Numbered from the stretch's first letter, positions 8,070 to 16,373 are shown. The stretch is DNA of 64,000 bases from Lacipirellula parvula (GCF_009177095.1 NZ_AP021861.1:5500501-5564500), one strand, 5' to 3'. The notes: generated by a model not told the origin, from the letters alone. Numbers and translations are program-made.

Positions 8070-10094
8070 ATGACTTTGCCGCAACGAATTGATCGAACGA
8101 TAACGACGCCGTGGCGCCGGTGCGCGCTCGCGGTTGCGGTGTCGCTGTGTGCAGTCGGTTTGGCCGCTGACGTCGAGCCCGTGCACGCGCAATCGGCGTT
8201 CGACGATTTGTTTGCGCCGCCGACTGCGGGGCCAGCGCTCGAGCTGTTGCCGCCGACTAACGACCAACCGATTGCTCTCTTTGCCGCGAATCCGAACCCG
8301 GGCGCCGCGAGCGCGTTCGGCCCGCCAATCCCTCCGGGTGCCACTGGCGTGTCGCCAGTGAGTAGTGCCGAGCGAGTTCCCACATCTGCACTGGCGACAC
8401 GCCAGTGGCACCCCACGGCAATTCCTAACACAAACGCAAACAGTGCGTCGAGTTTCGCACCGCCGCCGGTTTGCGCACCGACCTATGCAGCCTCGACCGG
8501 CGTGCAAGCCGTGTTCGGTCCGCCGTTGACGGGGACAATGCTCGCCCCGCCTCCCGCCGTGCCTGGATTCATGCGTTCGCTCGGTCGCTATGGACCAGTC
8601 CCGGCCTCGACGCCGGGCGTCGATTCCTCGCACTCGATCATCTGGGACCAGATGCCGACGCCCCCGCAGCTCAACGGCGCGGTGATGCAGGCGGAACCGC
8701 CGGTCCACGACTCGTGCAGCAACGATGCACCGTTCACGTCGATCGACTTCGCGCCTGATCCGAAGCTCGACTCGTACTGTTGGGACGGGCAAGCGGAACT
8801 CGGCGTCTACGGCGGCAAGCATCTCAACCTGACGCAGTATCCGTGGATCGAAGGGTTCACGCCGCTGTACGGCAACGGCGCGTGGCCGCCGTCGTTCACG
8901 TTCATGGGGCCGACGAATCTCGTGCGGCCGAAGCTGTATCTCTACGGCGACTTCCGCACTGCGGTGGCGAGCAACAACAACGTCGGCAACTCGCAAGGGA
9001 TTTGGGCCAATCGGCTCAACCTCGACCTTGATTTCCCGATCACGGCGACCGAGCGGTTCCACATGTTCTTCGGCCCGCTCGACCAGGGGCAGAACTTCAC
9101 CAGCGTCGTCGTCGACGAGAGCCGGATGGAAGTCGAAGACAATTTCGACGGCTGGGATCAGAACACCGATACGATGTATTTTGAGGGCGACCTCGGCTAC
9201 CTCATCGGCGGCGCTCGCGGCACCGATGCGCCGTTTGATATGCCGTTCGCGGCGGGTCTCATCCCAATGGTGCTGCAGAACGGCGTTTGGTTGGAGGACG
9301 CCTTCCTCGGCGCCGCGGCGACGATTCCGGCGAAGAACTCGCCGGGGCTCGATATCTCGAACTTCGACACGACGTTCTTCGCTGGCTTCAAAGAGCTGAC
9401 GACCGATGCGTTTAGCGTCGACGCGGACGATGCTCAGTTCGTCGGCGTGACGACCTTCATGGAACGTCGCGGCGGCTACTTCGAAGTTGGCGCAGCGTAC
9501 GTCGACGACCCCGCCGACCTGGGGCTCGACTACTTTAACCTCGGCGCTTCGTACACGCGGCGATACGCGAACCTGCTCTCGAACTCGATGCGGGTGATCG
9601 TCAACGCCGGCCAAGACGTGCCGAAGGATCAGCGGACGGCCGACGGCTACCTGCTGCTGATGGAAAACAGCTTCCTGACGCCGCTGCCGTATAACATCAT
9701 TCCGTACGCGAACTTCTTCGCGGGCTTTGATCGCCCGCAACCGCTCGGCCGGTTGCAGGGGCCTCTGAAAAACACCGGCATCAACTTTGAAAGCGACTTG
9801 CTCACCGGGTACCCGTTCCTCGACGACTCGGGCAACGACACCTACGGCGGCGCTTTCGGCGTCGACCTGCTCGGCGGGCAGTTCGATCGGCAGTTCATCG
9901 TCGAAACGGCCGTGCTGCAAGCGTTCGGCGACCCGGTTGGCCGAATCGCGCCGGGCGATCAGTACGCCCTAGGCGTTCGCTACCAGGTGCGGCTCGGCAA
10001 TGCGTGGATCTTACGCGCCGACGCGATGCACGGGTGGCTGGAGAATTCGAACGACATCGATGGGGCACGGCTCGAGCTGCGGCACAAGTTCTAG
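8070..10094 (+). CDS. Outer-membrane beta-barrel protein downstream of the multihaem cytochrome
   Basis: A 674-residue exported protein. Residues 1-41 form a signal peptide ending AQSAFDDLF-like sequence. Residues 45-170 are Pro/Ala-rich, and about residues 90-114 are encoded by an inserted palindrome pair. From about residue 215 onward the sequence has alternating aromatic and polar residues typical of barrel strands (LYLYGDFRTAVASNNNV, LNLDLDFPITATERFHMFF) and it ends in LELRHKF, with the terminal Phe common in outer-membrane barrels. The gene is co-oriented with the five-haem cytochrome 273 bases upstream. A porin-cytochrome arrangement is possible but not shown. No specific family name is assigned. 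Confidence 0.75.
   Translation: MTLPQRIDRTITTPWRRCALAVAVSLCAVGLAADVEPVHAQSAFDDLFAPPTAGPALELLPPTNDQPIALFAANPNPGAASAFGPPIPPGATGVSPVSSAERVPTSALATRQWHPTAIPNTNANSASSFAPPPVCAPTYAASTGVQAVFGPPLTGTMLAPPPAVPGFMRSLGRYGPVPASTPGVDSSHSIIWDQMPTPPQLNGAVMQAEPPVHDSCSNDAPFTSIDFAPDPKLDSYCWDGQAELGVYGGKHLNLTQYPWIEGFTPLYGNGAWPPSFTFMGPTNLVRPKLYLYGDFRTAVASNNNVGNSQGIWANRLNLDLDFPITATERFHMFFGPLDQGQNFTSVVVDESRMEVEDNFDGWDQNTDTMYFEGDLGYLIGGARGTDAPFDMPFAAGLIPMVLQNGVWLEDAFLGAAATIPAKNSPGLDISNFDTTFFAGFKELTTDAFSVDADDAQFVGVTTFMERRGGYFEVGAAYVDDPADLGLDYFNLGASYTRRYANLLSNSMRVIVNAGQDVPKDQRTADGYLLLMENSFLTPLPYNIIPYANFFAGFDRPQPLGRLQGPLKNTGINFESDLLTGYPFLDDSGNDTYGGAFGVDLLGGQFDRQFIVETAVLQAFGDPVGRIAPGDQYALGVRYQVRLGNAWILRADAMHGWLENSNDIDGARLELRHKF
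8338..8411. repeat. Palindrome family A pair inside a coding sequence (copy 2)
   Basis: Both arms of family A, 8338-8360 and 8389-8411, lie wholly within the barrel-protein gene. They are read in frame as GATGVSPVSS and ALATRQWHP. The arms match intergenic copies at 7853, 13097 and 16228, so this is an inserted repeat, not conserved protein sequence. Confidence 0.9.
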
Positions 10095-10248
10095 CAGCCG
10101 CGGGTCAACGACCCGCCGGAGCAAGACACAAATGGGGAATGCTGAATGGGGAATGGGGAATGGGGAGGAGCGTTCCTCGCCCCATTCCTCATTCCCCATT
10201 CGACATTTCCTCCATCACCGCTCCGGCGCCTCGTTGAGCCGCGGCTAC
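10093..10248. repeat. Composite element family B (copy 1)
   Basis: Left end AGCAGCCGCGGGTCAACGAC and right end GCCTCGTTGAGCCGCGGCTA are inverted copies. Between them sit nested GAATGGGGAATG units facing CATTCCCCATTC units and a short GACATTT. It begins at the stop codon of the barrel gene and ends 10 bases before the stop of the convergent cytochrome gene, so it could serve as a bidirectional terminator. Confidence 0.85.
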
Positions 10249-10257
10249 TTGTTGCGG

Positions 10258-12249
10258 CTACTTGTGGTAGCGGTGGCATTGGGTACAGCTGTCGCCCGCG
10301 GCGGCGGGGGTGTGGCACGCGGCGCAGGCGGCTTTCGACATTGGTGCAAAGCCTGATGTGAAGTGGTGCGGATCGCGCTCGGCGTAGCTCGCCATGAAGT
10401 CGGCGCCGACGGCGAATTGGTGGCAGCTCGCGCAGTCGCCCGCTTTCGGCAATACGATATGCGGGGCATGGTTGAACCGCGTGAAGCTACGCGGCTCGCG
10501 CGTCGGATCGTGCAGCTCCCACTGAATCGCCAGCCGCCCATCGACGCGGTCGACGCTGTGGCAACTGCCGCAGAGGCCGGCGGCCGTTGGCTTCATTGCT
10601 TGCGCGAGAAACGGCTCGAAGAGTTTGGCCTGCTTTCCACTCGCCCCTTCGGCAAGCACGTCGAGCCACGCCCGCAGCCAGGGGTCGGCATGGCCGGTCG
10701 GTTGATAGCGAAGCGTGAGCGTCGTCGGATCGTGCGTCCAGTCGTCTGGCGTCGGCGGTTGCGCTGGACGAGAGCCAGCGCTTGCTTCAGGCGTCGGCGA
10801 CAGTTTGCCGAGCAACGACTGATCGCGGAACTCGCCAATCCGCTCCGCCGACAGTCGGCCGGCGAGTGCGGAGAGTTCTTCCGCCGTCAGTTCGCGACCG
10901 AGCACTGTCTTCAATCGCGCGGCGAGCGCCGGTTGGCCCTGATCGGCGAGTTCGTTGACAATCGCGCGAATCGACTCGGCCGTTTGTGCGGCGGCCCGGA
11001 GTTGCGTCGGGTCGTCGATGTCGACGTCGTACAAATCGAAGTCCGGGCCTAACACTCCAAGTGCGGCGGCCCCGGCAGCGTCGGCTTGCATTAGCACCTT
11101 CGCCACCGTCGGCGGGGCGCCTTCAAAATCGCCGGTGGCAGCCGCCGGCCAGGAGCCGAGATCGATGTTATGATCGGCGAGCGTGTCGGCGTCGACCGTC
11201 GGCAGCGAGAGGAACGTCACGCCATCGGCGAAGCTCGCGGCGATCGACTTGTCGTGGCAGTTCGCGCAGCTTTCGGCGAAGCTCGCGGTAAGTTGCCGCT
11301 GTCCGCTCGCGTCGGTCTTGTGGCAGGCAGCGCAGGAGAACTCCTGCTTCTCTTCGGGGTAATGCTTGAGTTGGTGCGCGGCGTGATCGAACGCGATGCC
11401 CGTTCGCCGCAGGTGGGGCCACTGACCGAACTCGGGATGGCCGTGGGCAAAGCTGTCGAACTCCGCACGATGGCACGACTGGCAGGCGACGCTGCTCACC
11501 GCGGCGAGGTCGTGCATCCGGCCCTGATGTTCGCGATGGCATGCCGAGCAGGCGATGGGTTCGTTCGGGTTACGCGGCCGCTGGTCCCACGGCACGTCGG
11601 CCGGGGCGGCGTTGCCTTGGCGTTCTTGTCGCAAGTCGGTCATCCGCTCAAGCGAAGCGAGCTGCACGCCGTGCGACGCGAGGGCAAACTCTTCGCCGAT
11701 CTTGTCGCGATGGCATTCGAGGCAGAGCATCGATTGCGTCGGCGAAAGTTCGCCGCCGCCGAACGAGTGCTCCCACCACGAACTGATCGACGCCATGCCG
11801 GCCGCGTGGCATTGCGCGCAGCGGAGCGTCGCGTTCTCGCCTTCGAGCAATTGCGCGTGATGCATCGACAGCGGACCGGGGGCGAGAAACTCGTTTCGCC
11901 ACGAACCGCTGAGCGCCATGCAGAGGGCGCCGAGCGCGGCGATGGCGATCGCCGCGACGAAGCGGCCGCGCCGCTGACGTAGCGATAACACTGGCGTGCA
12001 ACGATAGGTGATGCAGCAGGCGCCGTCGGGCGTCGGGCCTTCCTCGCATGGTCCGCCGCGAAGTGCTGAGCGATTGCAGTGCCAACGATCGCCGTCGCGC
12101 ACCGGATGGCACGCCGCCACGGCCGGGCAGGCGCCGTGCGCCGTTGGCCCCGCGGGGCACGCAGTGCCATCGCCCGCCATGCCGCAAATCCAATGCTGCT
12201 GCGGGCGTTCGTACTGGTCTGTCGTCGCGGGGTTGCGCGGCTCTCTCAC
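10258..12249 (-). CDS. Membrane-anchored ten-haem c-type cytochrome
   Basis: A 663-residue protein with ten CxxCH sites, in two groups: six at about residues 144, 176, 234, 256, 306 and 328, and four at 560, 606, 642 and 655. Between them lies a haem-free, mainly helical region. The start is GTG at 12249-12247, overlapping the TGA of the upstream gene (GTGA) with GGAGG seven bases upstream; the longer frame to 12357 is not needed. Residues 22-84 are Cys-rich without haem motifs (CGMAGDGTACPAG, GACC), then one transmembrane helix at about 97-114. So a Cys-rich domain would be on the cytoplasmic side and the haems outside. Translational coupling to the b-type membrane gene implies one complex. 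Confidence 0.87.
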   Translation of the reverse strand: MREPRNPATTDQYERPQQHWICGMAGDGTACPAGPTAHGACPAVAACHPVRDGDRWHCNRSALRGGPCEEGPTPDGACCITYRCTPVLSLRQRRGRFVAAIAIAALGALCMALSGSWRNEFLAPGPLSMHHAQLLEGENATLRCAQCHAAGMASISSWWEHSFGGGELSPTQSMLCLECHRDKIGEEFALASHGVQLASLERMTDLRQERQGNAAPADVPWDQRPRNPNEPIACSACHREHQGRMHDLAAVSSVACQSCHRAEFDSFAHGHPEFGQWPHLRRTGIAFDHAAHQLKHYPEEKQEFSCAACHKTDASGQRQLTASFAESCANCHDKSIAASFADGVTFLSLPTVDADTLADHNIDLGSWPAAATGDFEGAPPTVAKVLMQADAAGAAALGVLGPDFDLYDVDIDDPTQLRAAAQTAESIRAIVNELADQGQPALAARLKTVLGRELTAEELSALAGRLSAERIGEFRDQSLLGKLSPTPEASAGSRPAQPPTPDDWTHDPTTLTLRYQPTGHADPWLRAWLDVLAEGASGKQAKLFEPFLAQAMKPTAAGLCGSCHSVDRVDGRLAIQWELHDPTREPRSFTRFNHAPHIVLPKAGDCASCHQFAVGADFMASYAERDPHHFTSGFAPMSKAACAACHTPAAAGDSCTQCHRYHK

Positions 12250-13070
12250 GGCAGGCCTCCGTAAAAGAGGTGCGCCGTCCAAGCATGCAATCCCGCGACC
12301 AGCAGCAACGGATAAGTGAGCGCAATGTGCACGAACAGCCACGCCCGCAGCCGCCATTGCAGCGACTCAGAGTAGTCGAGATCGTCGCGTTGGCGGAGGA
12401 GCGCGAACAGTTGCTCGGCCGTTTTGCGTTCTTCATCGGAGAGGTAGCGCGTCGCGTCGGTCAGCTCGGCGAGCAGCGACTTGCGCAGCTCGCTGCTCGG
12501 CCAGATGCGGAACCGCCAACCGCGGCGAGTGGAGAAATAATCATGCAGCCGCGCGTTGTAGAAATCGCCGAGCGTCGTGGCGCCGGCGGTACGCACAGCG
12601 GCGAGGATGGCGTTTTGAGCGCGCTCTTGAATGCGATGTCGCTCGGCGCCGATCCGTTCGTAAATCACTTCCTGGCCTAGCCGGCTCAAGCGTCGCGGCA
12701 GCGAGCGGGTCCAGTAGAGGCCGATCACGCCGCTGAGGAACGTCGCGATGTAGAGCAGCGAAAGGATAGTTTCGAGCACGCCGTTCGGCCACCGCCAGGG
12801 GGCATGGATCGCGTATAGCCCCGCCGAGCCGAGGCCGATGTAGATGTGAGCCTGCAGCCACACGGCCGACGTACCGAGCGGCGCGGCGGGAAGCTTTTTG
12901 CGAACTTGAAACGCGGCGAGCGCGATGATCGCTGTGAGGAGCATCCAACCGGTGAAGTAGCTCGAGGATTCGAGCCGGTTCTCGAGTCGCTCGGCCCACA
13001 GCCATACGCCGGCGAGCGCCGTCAGCGTGACGGCGGCGCCAATCCATCGGCGGCGAGCGAAGGTGGTCAT
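12246..13070 (-). CDS. Membrane protein with two HX13H pairs, probable bis-haem b-type electron carrier
   Basis: A 275-residue integral membrane protein with about five helices. Start ATG at 13070 (MTTFARRRWIG) removes a leader that would be translated from a palindromic repeat. His75 and His89 lie in one helix (HIYIGLGSAGLYAIH) and His248 and His262 in the last helix (HIALTYPLLLVAGLH). Each pair is separated by 13 residues, the spacing used by ferric-reductase and cytochrome b proteins to hold two stacked haems. A soluble loop lies between. Its stop overlaps the GTG start of the ten-haem cytochrome, so it is likely the transmembrane electron conduit to that protein. Haem binding is inferred from spacing only. 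Confidence 0.72.
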   Translation of the reverse strand: MTTFARRRWIGAAVTLTALAGVWLWAERLENRLESSSYFTGWMLLTAIIALAAFQVRKKLPAAPLGTSAVWLQAHIYIGLGSAGLYAIHAPWRWPNGVLETILSLLYIATFLSGVIGLYWTRSLPRRLSRLGQEVIYERIGAERHRIQERAQNAILAAVRTAGATTLGDFYNARLHDYFSTRRGWRFRIWPSSELRKSLLAELTDATRYLSDEERKTAEQLFALLRQRDDLDYSESLQWRLRAWLFVHIALTYPLLLVAGLHAWTAHLFYGGLP

Positions 13071-13096
13071 GCGACTCGTTGAGGAGTTTCTGAAGT

Positions 13097-13244
13097 GTGC
13101 CACTGGCGTGTCGCCAGTGCGGAAGCGGGTGCTAAGCATCCACAAACTGTAGACAGCAAGTAGCCTGATCGATCAGGCTACTTGCGAGTCAAACGGTTGC
13201 CATGCCCTTGCGGCGCCTCTGCACTGGCGACACGCCAGTGGCAC
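13097..13244. repeat. Composite element family A (copy 3, 148 bases)
   Basis: Family A arms at 13097-13119 and 13222-13244 enclose an internal palindrome, GTAGCCTGATCGATCAGGCT, at about 13159-13178. About 70 bases of the right half match, in reverse orientation, the left half of the element at 16228-16373, so the two are copies of one defined element. Confidence 0.88.
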
Positions 13245-13327
13245 CCATCTCACAGCGGATCATAGCCCCGCTAGCGTAGCGATTTCACCGCCGACGGCGA
13301 AGGCGAATGCGGGCTCGAATCGCCCCG

Positions 13328-15073
13328 TTAGCGCGCCAAGAAGGCGGAGAGTTCGCCTAAGTTACCCAAGTCCAAACGAACGAGCGCATCTTGCGGGCAA
13401 GCGCGTTGGCAGGCCGGCCCGCCCGGCAGGCCGGTGCAGAGATCGCACTTCGTCGCCTTTGCGATCGGCTGCTGCGTCGCGGCGTCGATGAGCGTCGCGC
13501 CGCTCTGGTCGCGGACCTCGACCATCTGAATGTTGTCGTATGGGCAACTGTTCGCGCAGGTACTGCAGCCGATGCAGGTGCGATCGTTGATTTGCACGAC
13601 GCCGCTCACGCCGTCGCGGCCGATAGCGCCGGTGGGGCAGCCGATCATGCAGACGGGGTCGACGCAGTGCATGCAAGCTTGGGCAATCATCAACGGCCCA
13701 TGCCGATGGCCCTGTCGCACGAACCGTGGGTTGTTGTCGTGAGTCGCCGCACAGGCGCGGACGCAATCGTCGCAACGGGTGCAGCGATTGAGGTCGATCG
13801 CCATCGCTTCCTGGCCGTTGAGGAGGCGATGGTCGACGAGAAACTCAAGCAGGCTTTGATCGATGCCTTCGGCAGTGGCGTCGGGCTTTGCTTCGGTAGG
13901 CGAGAACGTCGCTTGTGCCTGCACTGCGCTCGCAAGCGATTCGGGCGAGACGAACGGGAAGACCGCCTGCTCCAGCACCTGCTGCGGAATGCGAAGGACG
14001 TCGACATAGCCGACCGCTCGCAGTGAGTCGTTCCACTTGGCGGCCACGCCGTTGCCCGCCGCCTCGACCGCTTCCGCCAGGCCGAACGTTTGCCCGCGTC
14101 CTAAGTAGGCGGCCGTGCGATGGCCGCTGCCGTAACGTCGGCTCAACCGAGCGAAGCCGGAGCGAATCAAAATCAGTCCGTCGGCCGGCGTCTCCTCTTC
14201 AGAGATGAGCGGTTCGTCGACGATCGCATCGCCAGGTCGGCGCTTCACGGCCGTCGCGAACGAGTCGTTCCAATCGAAGGCGCCATGATTCTCGAACAGC
14301 GTCGCATCGGCGACGAGCGCCAGTTGCTCGGCCGGCAGGTCGCGGAGCAGCGGCGTTTCGCGTAGGTGCACCAGCAAACTGTTCTGGCGATACAAACGTT
14401 CGACATGCAGCCGCAGCGCATCGGTTCGGCGCATGAGATCGCGGAGGCCTTGCCAGCGGATTTCGAGCAGCGTCGTTTCGTTCTCGGCGAAAACTGTGGC
14501 CGTGCGCGGGCTGCGGGTGAGGGCCGCGAGTTCGCCGAACATTTCGCCGGGCGAGAGGACGACGGTATCGGTCGCTTCGAGGACGCGCGGGACGTCCTGC
14601 AGGAAGATGTGCGGGTGGTCGGGATCGCCGCGCTCTGCGGTGGTGATGGCGGGATTACCCCCCGCACGAAGCGGGGGGCTCGCCTGCGGATCATTGGCGT
14701 AGTTGCGGACTTCGGCGAGCTTGGGGCGCGTCAGCGATTGCACCATCGCGGCGAGCCAGCCGATGCGTTTCGGTTCTTTGCGGCCGAGGACTTCGGGCGA
14801 GAGCCCCGCCAGCACGACTCGCGCGCGCCCGGTGAGAATCAGAAACGCACTATTGCCGTAGTCGCCCTCGCGGACGATGATGTCGCCCGCCGCGTAATGC
14901 TGCAGCCGCGTGTCGTTCCGCAAGATCTCTCGCAGCGGCAGCGAGGCCGGAAAGCTCGCCGCGTCGATGCCGGCGAACGGCTCGATCGACAGCAGCCGAT
15001 CGATCGCGTCGTCGCGCATCGATTCGCCGAACGGCACGTCCCAACGCTGCGGTCTGCTGACGGCGACTTCCAT
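13328..15073 (-). CDS. Cyclic-nucleotide-binding protein fused to four 4Fe-4S sites
   Basis: A 581-residue cytoplasmic protein joining two cyclic-nucleotide-binding (CNB) domains to a ferredoxin-like electron-transfer domain. In CNB1 the phosphate-binding cassette reads GEMFGELAALTRSPRTATV (about 176-194), retaining the Gly-Glu-Leu and the Arg expected to bind a cyclic nucleotide. CNB2 (about 240-370) has a degenerate cassette. Residues 431-559 hold 16 Cys in four groups: CTRCDDCVRAC, CMHCVDPVCMIGC, CIGCSTCANSC and CDLCTGLPGGPACQRAC, the layout of NrfC/FdhB-type subunits. The start at 15073 follows the upstream stop by seven bases; an upstream extension is unsupported. A palindrome at 14658-14680 is translated within CNB1. 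Neighbours are cytochromes, an FAD reductase and a nucleotide cyclase. Confidence 0.88.
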   Translation of the reverse strand: MEVAVSRPQRWDVPFGESMRDDAIDRLLSIEPFAGIDAASFPASLPLREILRNDTRLQHYAAGDIIVREGDYGNSAFLILTGRARVVLAGLSPEVLGRKEPKRIGWLAAMVQSLTRPKLAEVRNYANDPQASPPLRAGGNPAITTAERGDPDHPHIFLQDVPRVLEATDTVVLSPGEMFGELAALTRSPRTATVFAENETTLLEIRWQGLRDLMRRTDALRLHVERLYRQNSLLVHLRETPLLRDLPAEQLALVADATLFENHGAFDWNDSFATAVKRRPGDAIVDEPLISEEETPADGLILIRSGFARLSRRYGSGHRTAAYLGRGQTFGLAEAVEAAGNGVAAKWNDSLRAVGYVDVLRIPQQVLEQAVFPFVSPESLASAVQAQATFSPTEAKPDATAEGIDQSLLEFLVDHRLLNGQEAMAIDLNRCTRCDDCVRACAATHDNNPRFVRQGHRHGPLMIAQACMHCVDPVCMIGCPTGAIGRDGVSGVVQINDRTCIGCSTCANSCPYDNIQMVEVRDQSGATLIDAATQQPIAKATKCDLCTGLPGGPACQRACPQDALVRLDLGNLGELSAFLAR

Positions 15074-15080
15074 GGCGAGC

Positions 15081-16127
15081 CTACTTATATTGAGCCGGCG
15101 TCGGCAACAGCGGATCGATCGCGGAGAGCTGAGCGCCGTCGGCCGTGGCGGCGAACTCATATGCCTGCTTACCGATCTCGTTCGCCGCGGCGATGATCGC
15201 CTCGCGGTTGTGGAGTTTCAGCCGCGCGCCGAGGGCCGCGTCGAGCGCCGCCGTGACGTGCGGATTCTGGACCGATTGCGAAATTTCGTACAGGCGTCTT
15301 TTCTGCCGCGCGGCTCGTTGGGCAGCGGCGATGCCGAACGTTGATTTCTGGCTCGCTGCGGCGGTCGCTCGCAAGCTGGCTTCGAGGTCGGCTAATACGC
15401 CGACGATGTACATGACGCGCAGCCGCTCGGGGCTCGACGGGGCGTTCACCGTGCCGCCGCTGCGGAGGAAGTTGTGCCGCACCTTGCCTAGCGACCAGGC
15501 GACGAGTTCGAAGTCGGGCGTCCCCGCCGCGTGACCGCCGACGTTCACCAGCCGTTCGTTCGGCGAGGTGTGGCAAGCGAGGCACTGACGGGCTACGAGG
15601 TACAAGTTCGCCGGATTGTTCATCCCGGCGGCGATGCTCTTTTCGATCCGCTCGGCGCGATGCTCGGACGATTCCATCGCACGAGTGACGGTCGGCCCGC
15701 CGTAGTCGGCGTGCAGCTCGATCCAATCGCGACCGGCGCCGTGGCATGACTCGCACGAGACGCCGGCAATCACCCGCTCGCGGCCATGCTCTTCTTGGAC
15801 GGTGAAATGGCACTTGGTGCATTCGTCGTTGCGTTTCACGCTGCGGAGGCCAAGCCGATCAGCAATCGCCTTCGCTTCGGGCATGCGGTGGAGCGTTTCA
15901 AACGTCGCGAAGTGGGGCGTCTCGCGCCACGAGAGCATTTCGTTCTCATGGCACTTGGTGCATGAGTCGGGGCCAAGCACCTTGGCAGGATCATACTGGA
16001 CGAACCCCGCCGCGGCGGCGGAGAGAGGTTGATCGGCGGCCGGAGCCGGAGTAGGCGCAGCGGCACGGGCTTCCTGGGCGAACCACAGGAGCGCGAGCAC
16101 TGCGAGCGTCGGTGCCGAACGATTCAT
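15081..16127 (-). CDS. Four-haem cytochrome c554-like protein
   Basis: A 348-residue exported protein starting MNRSAPTLAVLALLWFAQEA, a signal peptide cleaved near ARA-AAP. The CxxCH sites are at about residues 56 (CTKCH), 103 (CTKCH), 125 (CESCH) and 182 (CLACH). The spacing and the GVSCESCHGAG motif are like the cytochrome c554 family (tetrahaem). The final 160 residues are helical and haem-free. The frame is open back to 16289 but that part reads through a palindromic repeat. It ends seven bases before the CNB/Fe-S gene, so both are probably in one transcript. Substrate or partner is unknown; c554 family membership alone does not imply ammonia oxidation. Confidence 0.85.
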   Translation of the reverse strand: MNRSAPTLAVLALLWFAQEARAAAPTPAPAADQPLSAAAAGFVQYDPAKVLGPDSCTKCHENEMLSWRETPHFATFETLHRMPEAKAIADRLGLRSVKRNDECTKCHFTVQEEHGRERVIAGVSCESCHGAGRDWIELHADYGGPTVTRAMESSEHRAERIEKSIAAGMNNPANLYLVARQCLACHTSPNERLVNVGGHAAGTPDFELVAWSLGKVRHNFLRSGGTVNAPSSPERLRVMYIVGVLADLEASLRATAAASQKSTFGIAAAQRAARQKRRLYEISQSVQNPHVTAALDAALGARLKLHNREAIIAAANEIGKQAYEFAATADGAQLSAIDPLLPTPAQYK

Positions 16128-16227
16128 TGATCCTAAGCGTGCGGTTGGATGGAATTCCAAGCTCCGCAAGTTTAGGTCACAAATCGCCGCAATTTTGGGC
16201 GGGAAATCAGGCCGGTAGGCGAATCGG

Positions 16228-16373
16228 GTGCCACTGGCGTGTCGCCAGTGGGAGGCGCCGCGAGGGCACGGCAACCGTTTGACTCGCATGTAGCCTGATT
16301 AATCAGGCTGCCTGCGACCTGCAATCGGTGGCTGCCCTGTACTCACTTCCCACTGGCGACACGCCAGTGGCAC
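16228..16373. repeat. Composite element family A (copy 4, 146 bases)
   Basis: Arms at 16228-16250 and 16351-16373 enclose GTAGCCTGATTAATCAGGCT. The element is in the opposite orientation to the copy at 13097-13244. The two copies therefore bracket the CNB/Fe-S and c554 genes as long inverted repeats. Confidence 0.88.

Noticed and set aside
7953-9920. 655-residue minus-strand ORF
   Set aside because: It is the antisense of the barrel-protein gene, is rich in Arg, Val and Glu in no recognisable order, and has no signal or motif.
10130-10200. CRISPR-like array in the GAATGGGG repeats
   Set aside because: Units are short, contiguous and facing each other inside an inverted-repeat element. There are no regular spacers and no cas genes.
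15081-16127. Ammonia-oxidation role from cytochrome c554 similarity
   Set aside because: No hydroxylamine oxidoreductase or ammonia monooxygenase gene is nearby, and c554-like domains are used in many redox chains.
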